From the NCBI GenBank assembly GCA_963704995.1, contig CAVPIM010000017.1, positions 310,001-374,000 of the forward strand: DNA of 64,000 bases. The letters are read 5' to 3'. The position numbers were made by a program, and so were the translations under genes. The notes beneath the pieces are model-generated. The model was not told the DNA's origin, did no database searches, and saw nothing but the letters and a program-made list of their open reading frames with translations. This stretch comes from RYN-230 sp963704995. GTDB taxonomy: Bacteria > Actinomycetota > Actinomycetes > Streptosporangiales > Streptosporangiaceae. Shown one piece after another: positions 60,839-64,000 of the stretch. Each line of letters opens with the position of its first letter. Position 1 is the first letter of the stretch.

Positions 60839-61777
60839 GTGGAAGACATTGACCGCAAGATCGTCTCGCTGCTGAGCCTCGACGGCCGGATCAGCTTCAC
60901 TGAGCTGTCCCGGCAGACCGGGCTCTCGGTATCAGCCACGCACCAGCGGGTCCGCCGTCTGGAACGGCGCGGGGTGATCAAGGGGTATGCCGCCATGATT
61001 GATCCAGCCGGGGCGGGCCTGCCGCTGACCGCGTTCATCTCCATCAAGCCGTTCGACCCGGCGGCGCCGGACGACGCACCGGAACGGCTCGCCCACCTGC
61101 CAGCCATCGAGGCCTGCCACAGCGTGGCGGGTGACGAGAACTACATCCTCAAGGTCCGGGTGGCCTCGCCGACGGCCCTGGAGGACCTGCTGCAGCAGAT
61201 CCGGGCCTGCGCGGGGGTCTCGACCCGTACCACCATCGTGCTCAGCACGCCGTATGAGAACCGGCCACCGGATCTGGAGCACTCCGGCCAGGGCAGCCCG
61301 GTACTGGACGGCACGGGGCTGGACGGCGACGACGCTGAGGGCCCCGGCCCGGGGCGGCGGGCGTCGGCTGATTACCCGCCGCGCGGCGCGGGCGCGCGCA
61401 GCCCGTCCAGCATCACGGTGAGCAGCCGCTGGGCCTGGTCGGAATGGGCGGACGGGTACTCGCAGGCGACCGAGATCGCGTGCGACATCTTCAGCAGGTC
61501 GGCCACGTCCACGTCCGGCCGTATCTCACCGGCCTGCTGCGCCCGGGCCAGCAAGGGGACCACGGCCTCCCGGACCATCGCGCTGCACGCGCTGACCACC
61601 TCGGCGTTCTTGCCGCCCAGCGAGGACATCATCGAGATGGTCAGGTTCCGCTTGGTCGAGGCGAAGGCGACCAGAGCCTCCAGCCAGCGGCCCAGCGCCT
61701 CGCTGGCCCCGGTGTTCCCGGCCTGGCCCGAGTATTCCTGGGCGCGGGCGCACAGCGCCTCGACCTGGCTGCGGTAG
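60839..61777 (+). CDS. Lrp/AsnC family transcriptional regulator (3' end doubtful)
   Basis: Residues 1-50 are the AsnC HTH (EDIDRKIVSLLSLDGRISFTELSRQTGLSVSATHQRVRRLERRGVIKGY). Residues 60-150 form the RAM ligand domain, ending at TIVLSTPYENRPP. The frame then stays open for another 160 residues, and from 61372 it runs antisense through the TetR gene, which is not credible protein. The real end is probably near 61338-61371, where TGA codons occur in another frame, implying one more indel. Likely a homodimeric amino-acid-responsive regulator. Confidence 0.78.
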   Translation: MEDIDRKIVSLLSLDGRISFTELSRQTGLSVSATHQRVRRLERRGVIKGYAAMIDPAGAGLPLTAFISIKPFDPAAPDDAPERLAHLPAIEACHSVAGDENYILKVRVASPTALEDLLQQIRACAGVSTRTTIVLSTPYENRPPDLEHSGQGSPVLDGTGLDGDDAEGPGPGRRASADYPPRGAGARSPSSITVSSRWAWSEWADGYSQATEIACDIFSRSATSTSGRISPACCARASKGTTASRTIALHALTTSAFLPPSEDIIEMVRFRLVEAKATRASSQRPSASLAPVFPAWPEYSWARAHSASTWLR

Positions 61778-61980
61778 ACGGCCTCGACCAGCGCCTGGCG
61801 GGTCGGGAAATGCCGGTACAGGGTGCCGATCCCGACCCCGGCCCGGCGGGCTATCTCGTCGAGGGAGGCGTCGTCGGCCCCGTGCTCGGCGAACGCCGCC
61901 AGCGCGGCCTCGATGAGCCGCTGCCGGTTGCGGCGCGCGTCGGCGCGCATCGCCCCCTCAGGAGGGCTGGTCGCGCTCAT
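61372..61980 (-). CDS. TetR family transcriptional repressor
   Basis: 202 residues from ATG 61980 (in-frame starts at 61989 and 61950 also exist). N-terminal HTH: RNRQRLIEAALAAFAEHGADDASLDEIARRAGVGIGTLYRHFPTRQALVEAVY. The C-terminal domain is of the SBT/TetR_C_33 type and probably binds a drug-like ligand. Divergent from an MFS efflux gene, with a double palindrome between them, so it most likely represses that pump and itself. Confidence 0.92.
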   Translation of the reverse strand: MSATSPPEGAMRADARRNRQRLIEAALAAFAEHGADDASLDEIARRAGVGIGTLYRHFPTRQALVEAVYRSQVEALCARAQEYSGQAGNTGASEALGRWLEALVAFASTKRNLTISMMSSLGGKNAEVVSACSAMVREAVVPLLARAQQAGEIRPDVDVADLLKMSHAISVACEYPSAHSDQAQRLLTVMLDGLRAPAPRGG

Positions 61981-62005
61981 CCAGACCACCGTGCCCCAAA
62001 ACGCC

Positions 62006-62080
62006 CTGCCTCAACATGCCCTGCCTCAACATGCCCTGCCTCAACATGCCCTGCCTCAACATGCCCTGCCTCACCCTGCC
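62006..62080. repeat. 15-bp tandem repeat (four perfect copies plus one)
   Basis: CTGCCTCAACATGCC is repeated at 62006, 62021, 62036 and 62051, with a degenerate fifth copy at 62066. In the plus frame it would encode MPCLN pentapeptides in line with the MFS gene. The better start of that gene (with SD) is 62205, so the repeat is probably non-coding. Confidence 0.9.
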
Positions 62081-62110
62081 CGCCGCGGGGCCGTTAATCA
62101 GCTTGCTAAG

Positions 62111-62149
62111 CGGAGCCTACCTCCGTATAGTAATCGGAGTCAGTCTCCG
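62111..62149. promoter_or_regulatory. Double TetR operator
   Basis: Two 15-bp palindromes of the form CGGAG-N5-CTCCG lie at 62111-62125 and 62135-62149, 24 bp centre to centre. The 9 bp between them (TATAGTAAT) are AT-rich and contain a -10-like box. The site sits between tetR (minus) and the MFS gene (plus), so one repressor could control both. Confidence 0.7.
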
Positions 62150-62204
62150 AATAACCCGCAGACTACCTCGCTTCGTCCCGGTCCTCCACTTCCAGGAGAC
62201 AACT

Positions 62205-63731
62205 GTGCCTTCTTCCTCGTCCGCATCCCCAGCGGTCGCGCTGGGCCGCCCGGGCGCGTCCCGGACCCGGGGCCATCCCGGCGTCGCCCTGGTCATCATG
62301 CTGTCCGCACAGCTCATGATCATCCTCGACATGACCGTGGTGAACATCGCACTCCCGCATATCCAGGCCGGCCTGCACTTCTCCGCGGCGGGCCTGTCCT
62401 GGGTGCTGAACGCCTACACCCTCACCTTCGGCGGCCTGCTGCTGCTCGGCGGCCGGGCCGGCGACATCCTGGGCCGGCGCCGGATGTTCGTGGCGGGGAT
62501 CGCCCTGTTCACCGTCTCCTCGCTGGCTGGCGGCCTGGCCACCACAGCCTGGTGGCTGCTGACCGCCCGCGCCCTGCAGGGAGTGGGCGGGGCACTGGCC
62601 TCGCCCGCGGTGCTGGCCCTGGTCGTGGGGAGCTTCCCGGAGGGCCGCGAGCGGACCCGGGCGCTCGGCATCTACTCGGCCGTGGCCATGGGCGGCGCCT
62701 CCCTCGGCCTGGTGCTGGGCGGCGTCATCACCGAGTGGGCGTCCTGGCGCTGGGTGCTGTTCATCAACGTGCCGGTGGGGATCGCCGTGATCGCGATCAC
62801 CCCGATGTTCATCACCGAGTCGCCCCGCCAGCCCGGCCGGTTCGACGTGACCGGCGCGGTCACCTCGATCGCCGGGATGACCGCGCTCGTCTACGCGTTC
62901 ATCCGGGCCGCCTCGGACGGCTGGACTGACCGCCTCACCCTGGCCGCCTTCGCGGTGGCCGCGGTGATGCTCGCCGCCTTCCTGCTCACCGAGTCGCGGG
63001 CCCGCCAGCCGATCACGCCGCTGCGGCTGTTCACCAGCCCCGCCCGGGCTGGCTCCTATCTGGCCCGGCTGCTGCTGGTGGCGGGGATGTTCGGGATGTT
63101 CTTCTTCCTGACCCAGTTCGTCCAGGACATCCTGGGGTTCAGCCCGCTCGCCGCCGGGTTCGCGTTCCTGCCCATGACCCTGACCGTGTTCGCGGTGTCC
63201 CGGGCGGCGCCCCGGCTGCTGCCCCGGTTCGGCCCCACCCGGCTGATGGTGGCGGGCATGCTCCCGGTGATCGGCGGCATGGCCTGGCTGGCCCAGGTCT
63301 CCACGCAGACCACCTACCTCGGGGGCGTCCTGGGACCGATGCTGCTCATCGGCACCGGGATGGGCATCGTGTTCGTCCCGCTCACGATGGTGTCGCTGGC
63401 CGGGGTGGCGCCCGCGGACTCCGGCGCCGCCTCCAGCATGGTGAACGTCACCCAGCAGGTCGGCGGCTCACTGGGGCTGGCCATCCTGGTCACCGTGTTC
63501 GGCACTGCCTACCGGAACGCGGCCCGGCACCTGGCCCCGGGGGTGAGCCAGGTAAGCGCCGCCCGCCAGTTGCTCGTGCACGGCATGTCCGCGGCCTTCA
63601 CGGTCGCCGTCATCTTTGACGCGTGCGTTCTGCTGGTCATCCTGCTGACCAGCCGGACCAGGCCCGGGCCAGCGGTTCAGGCTGAGGGCCGCCCGGCCGC
63701 CGGGGCCAGGCCGGTCAGCACGCCACAGTGA
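62205..63731 (+). CDS. DHA2-family MFS drug exporter
   Basis: 508 residues from GTG 62205, 7 bp after AGGAGA. Fourteen predicted helices. Motif D1 is LDMTVVNIALPHIQ, motif A GGRAGDILGRRRMF, motif C LGLVLGGVITEWASWRWVLFINVPVG. The EmrB/QacA type expels hydrophobic drugs using the proton gradient. Regulated by the divergent TetR. The 3' end overlaps the convergent ORF at the window edge by 17 bp. Confidence 0.92.
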   Translation: MPSSSSASPAVALGRPGASRTRGHPGVALVIMLSAQLMIILDMTVVNIALPHIQAGLHFSAAGLSWVLNAYTLTFGGLLLLGGRAGDILGRRRMFVAGIALFTVSSLAGGLATTAWWLLTARALQGVGGALASPAVLALVVGSFPEGRERTRALGIYSAVAMGGASLGLVLGGVITEWASWRWVLFINVPVGIAVIAITPMFITESPRQPGRFDVTGAVTSIAGMTALVYAFIRAASDGWTDRLTLAAFAVAAVMLAAFLLTESRARQPITPLRLFTSPARAGSYLARLLLVAGMFGMFFFLTQFVQDILGFSPLAAGFAFLPMTLTVFAVSRAAPRLLPRFGPTRLMVAGMLPVIGGMAWLAQVSTQTTYLGGVLGPMLLIGTGMGIVFVPLTMVSLAGVAPADSGAASSMVNVTQQVGGSLGLAILVTVFGTAYRNAARHLAPGVSQVSAARQLLVHGMSAAFTVAVIFDACVLLVILLTSRTRPGPAVQAEGRPAAGARPVSTPQ

Positions 63732-63993
63732 CCGGCCGGACCGGCAGCCCGGCCGGGAAGGCCGCGCCCTCGGGCACGATGGCGGCCGTGCCGCCGTACT
63801 GCCGGGCTGCGTCGGGCAGGGCATCGGCGGGGGTGGCCACCACGGTTGCGCCCTGGAGCAGCGCCAGGTCAAGGAGCATCGTGTACTCGCGGACGCAGCC
63901 GTCGGGCGGCGCGGCCAGCACCACGTCGCGCCCGGTCACCGGCGCGGGTGCGGACAGCCGGCCCAGTTCCGCGGCGAGCTGGGCGTGGGTCAC
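63715..63993 (-). CDS. Unidentified ORF at window edge, possibly acyl-adenylate-enzyme-like
   Basis: 92 residues from GTG 63993; the true start may lie beyond the window. The sequence VVLAAPPDGCVREYTMLLDLALLQGATVVATPADALPDAARQYGGTAAIVP vaguely recalls the substrate-selection region of AMP-binding ligases. No catalytic motif is visible, so function is not assigned. It may be a partial or degenerate gene. Confidence 0.35.
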   Translation of the reverse strand: MTHAQLAAELGRLSAPAPVTGRDVVLAAPPDGCVREYTMLLDLALLQGATVVATPADALPDAARQYGGTAAIVPEGAAFPAGLPVRPVTVAC

Positions 63994-64000
63994 CGGAGCC

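Noticed and set aside
62006..62080. CRISPR array
   Set aside because: Repeats are directly adjacent 15-mers without spacers and no cas genes are present.

Overview
The window is about 72% GC and comes from an actinomycete. It carries a complete Pup-proteasome locus (mpa/arc, dop, pup, prcB, prcA, pafA), the PafB/PafC pair, HelY, a DUF3099 protein and other gene families largely restricted to Actinobacteria. Gene order from metH through helY resembles the streptomycete/streptosporangial backbone. I cannot name a genus from sequence alone.

Layout. 1-418: fragments of an ABC ATPase and a response regulator, joined abnormally. 558-3228: molybdenum cofactor genes (moaA, mobA, a DUF6457 protein) and a cysteine-dioxygenase-like cupin. 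3234-7107: a small HTH protein plus winged-helix partner, then a PadR regulator with a DrrAB-type exporter. 7156-7524: a strongly folded, gene-free island that is the best candidate for an undescribed RNA. 7525-12419: DUF3099 protein, FMN alpha-hydroxyacid oxidase, dodecin and the TldD/TldE protease pair. 12595-15071: fabG, fabI and purU. 15104-20305: RecD2-like helicase, FHA protein, phosphatase, DUF3090 and SCO1664-family proteins. 20370-25547: PAC2 protein, cobalamin-dependent methionine synthase and a HAD hydrolase. 25722-31734: a five-gene oligopeptide ABC importer. 31843-34600: membrane protein, RecB-like nuclease and site-2 protease.

34714-44519 is the tRNA methyltransferase and Pup-proteasome locus. 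Pup is deamidated by Dop and ligated to substrates by PafA; Mpa unfolds the tagged proteins into the PrcA/PrcB core. A succinate-semialdehyde dehydrogenase is translationally coupled inside this locus. 44796-53571 holds an FKBP lipoprotein, a DUF3866 protein, PafB/PafC, TatA/TatC and HelY. 53617-64000 is more mixed: a universal stress protein, an acetyltransferase, an ArsB/NhaD-type transporter, a 5'-3' exonuclease, a SpoIIE phosphatase, an M24 peptidase, an MsiK-type ATPase, an Lrp regulator, and a TetR/MFS efflux pair with a clear double operator.

Two features run through the window. First, at least ten single-base frame breaks interrupt conserved genes, including tatC, mpa, dop and prcB. 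Their distribution argues for sequence errors rather than decay, so reading frames should be corrected before anything is called a pseudogene. Second, several genes have a TAnnnT box ending 6-7 bases before the start codon and no ribosome binding site, the signature of leaderless transcripts. Short tandem duplications (9-35 bp) recur at gene junctions and inside three genes.
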